A stretch of 41,389 nucleotides of DNA from the NCBI GenBank assembly GCA_945877805.1, contig CAMCSM010000015.1, forward strand, positions 1-41,389, given 5' to 3'. A program made the position numbers and the translations under genes. Shown here one piece after another: positions 40,698 to 41,389 of this stretch. The first letter of the stretch is position 1; each line of letters begins with the position of its first letter. This DNA comes from Methylacidiphilum caldifontis. Its GTDB lineage: Bacteria; Verrucomicrobiota; Verrucomicrobiia; Methylacidiphilales; CAMAQI01. The notes under the pieces were generated by a model. That model did not search any database. It worked only from the letters and a program-made list of their open reading frames with translations, and had not been told where the DNA came from.

Positions 40698-41180
40698 ATG
40701 AAAACAATAATACGCCTCGCCCTTTGCACCCTCCTCTCATTGCCGTTAATGAGTGCTCCGAAGGAGAAACATTCCCATGCCCCGCGCGTCGGCCCTCAAG
40801 GGGGAAAAGTTTTAGAAAGCACTCCGCTTCATGCCGAGTTTTTTGTTCAACAAGATCGCAAGATCAGCGTCACTTTTTATGATGAGAAGATGAAAGAGGT
40901 TACTCCCTCCACACAACAAATTAAAGTCATTGCGGAGATGAAATCAGGCAAAAAATCGTTCGATTTGGAAAAGTCGACAACTTCGTTCATTTCAAAAGAG
41001 AGCCTCCCTGAAGGGGATGGCTATCGGATCGTCGTTCAGATCAAAAATGACCCTGCATCGAAACCACAAAACTTTCGCATCGACTATCTCACCGTTCTTT
41101 GCGCAGGTTGCAAACGAGCCGAATATGCCTGCACCTGCGCCCATGCGGAAGGCGGAGAGCACTCGGGACATAAACATTAA
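40698..41180 (+). CDS. Exported His/Cys-rich protein, last gene of the metal-efflux operon
   Basis: The start is set at ATG 40698 (8 bp after czcA), giving 160 aa with a signal peptide (MKTIIRLALCTLLSLPLMSA). The mature protein starts with KEKHSHAPRVGPQGGKVLES, has a beta-rich middle (AEFFVQQDRKISVTFYDE), and ends in a ligand-rich tail CAGCKRAEYACTCAHAEGGE followed by HSGHKH. It looks like a periplasmic metal-binding chaperone or buffer that could feed the pump. Small proteins of this kind with an N-terminal HxH...GPxGG segment occur next to CzcCBA systems in other bacteria; I cannot name the family with certainty. Confidence 0.72.
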   Translation: MKTIIRLALCTLLSLPLMSAPKEKHSHAPRVGPQGGKVLESTPLHAEFFVQQDRKISVTFYDEKMKEVTPSTQQIKVIAEMKSGKKSFDLEKSTTSFISKESLPEGDGYRIVVQIKNDPASKPQNFRIDYLTVLCAGCKRAEYACTCAHAEGGEHSGHKH

Positions 41181-41212
41181 GCGATTAAACAGAATTTTCT
41201 TTTTTCCCTATG

Positions 41213-41257
41213 AAAAACCTCTTCGGTTGAGAAGAGTTTTCAGGGCTTTTTGTTTTG
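41213..41257 (+). terminator. Rho-independent terminator, probably bidirectional
   Basis: AAAACCTCTTC pairs with GAAGAGTTTT (one bulged base) around loop GGTTGA (41214-41240). T-rich DNA (CTTTTTGTTTTG) follows. It ends the metal-efflux operon and, on the other strand, the transposase-like gene entering from the right. Confidence 0.6.
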
Positions 41258-41260
41258 AGT

Positions 41261-41389
41261 TCATAAGACTTTGTTGATGAGTTTGAGGGATTGGCCTGGA
41301 TGAGATCGATAGAACTCGATGGCATGAGGGAACGTGGGGAACTGTTTCTCTTGCAGAAGGACGAGCACAGCATTTCTAAGAAGAGCGAG
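41261..41389 (-). mobile_element. C-terminal fragment of a transposase-like protein (ISAs1/DDE type), cut by the window edge
   Basis: On the minus strand an open frame entering at 41389 reads LALLRNAVLVLLQEKQFPTF, then PHAIEFYRSHPGQSLKLINK and VL-stop at 41263-41261. The (A)LLRN-A-(I/V)-LL start, an A-I/L-xx(F/Y) helix and an end with xLxLIxx resemble the last 40 residues of ISAs1-like/DDE transposases. Only 42 codons are visible and no terminal inverted repeat was identified, so the call is tentative. Confidence 0.45.

Noticed and set aside
1-41389. tRNA, rRNA, riboswitch or prophage genes
   Set aside because: No cloverleaf, rRNA signature, known riboswitch core or phage structural gene could be recognised by eye; a covariance-model scan would be needed to exclude small RNAs.

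Overview
The window looks like chromosomal DNA of a Verrucomicrobiota (PVC-group) bacterium, probably environmental. The reasons are an mreB-mreC-mreD-mrdA-rodA-rng cluster, an exosortase with its own VIT-domain/PEP-CTERM target, a protein resembling the exosortase-associated TIGR04073 family, Tat-exported Gfo/Idh/MocA oxidoreductases, a ThuA-HEAT protein, and many degenerate palindromic intergenic repeats. The taxonomy is inferred from gene content; no rRNA or tRNA gene was recognised.

Layout. 1-2.8 kb is a decayed accessory zone: a palindromic repeat, a Phd/RelE-like toxin-antitoxin pair, a second repeat, a shattered glycoside hydrolase pseudogene fused to a truncated nucleotidyltransferase, and gene scraps. 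2.8-6.8 kb is a tightly coupled exosortase operon (mini-exosortase, 992-aa multispanning VIT/VWA-like protein with a PEP-CTERM tail, small membrane protein), followed by a CE7 esterase. 8.3-17.4 kb is the cell-shape operon (mreB, two tandem mreC paralogues of which the first has an in-frame stop, mreD, PBP2, rodA), then RNase G and aroE. 17.5-18.4 kb holds three small exported proteins with two clear terminators. 18.5-19.6 kb is a TauE/SafE pair. 19.7-24.0 kb is a Tat-Gfo/Idh + ThuA-HEAT pair. 24.3-30.9 kb is a minus-strand run: DoxX-like, Tat-Gfo/Idh, sugar isomerase, truncated Gfo/Idh fused to a discoidin-like tail, ApbE, PAS-AraC regulator and a GT39-like membrane glycosyltransferase. 31-34.7 kb has an EEP-family nuclease/phosphatase, an L,D-transpeptidase and gltX. 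35-41.2 kb is a Czc-type heavy-metal efflux operon, and a transposase-like fragment enters at the right edge.

How it works together. The shape operon couples the MreB cytoskeleton to the RodA/PBP2 peptidoglycan synthase; the L,D-transpeptidase is a further wall enzyme. The two sugar-oxidoreductase transcription units (19.7 kb plus strand, 30.9 kb minus strand) share an identical 17-bp upstream motif plus a 6-bp box at the same 14-bp spacing, so they probably form one regulon. The AraC-type regulator inside the second unit is a candidate regulator.

Most notable observations: (1) a 237-bp palindromic repeat has inserted in frame into the signal-peptide codons of the L,D-transpeptidase gene without closing its reading frame; (2) the dedicated exosortase/VIT-target pair; (3) the shared 17-bp operator; (4) tandem mreC with a nonsense codon in copy 1; (5) three separate one-base homopolymer contractions breaking genes at 25.6-29.0 kb, which may be sequencing errors or real decay.
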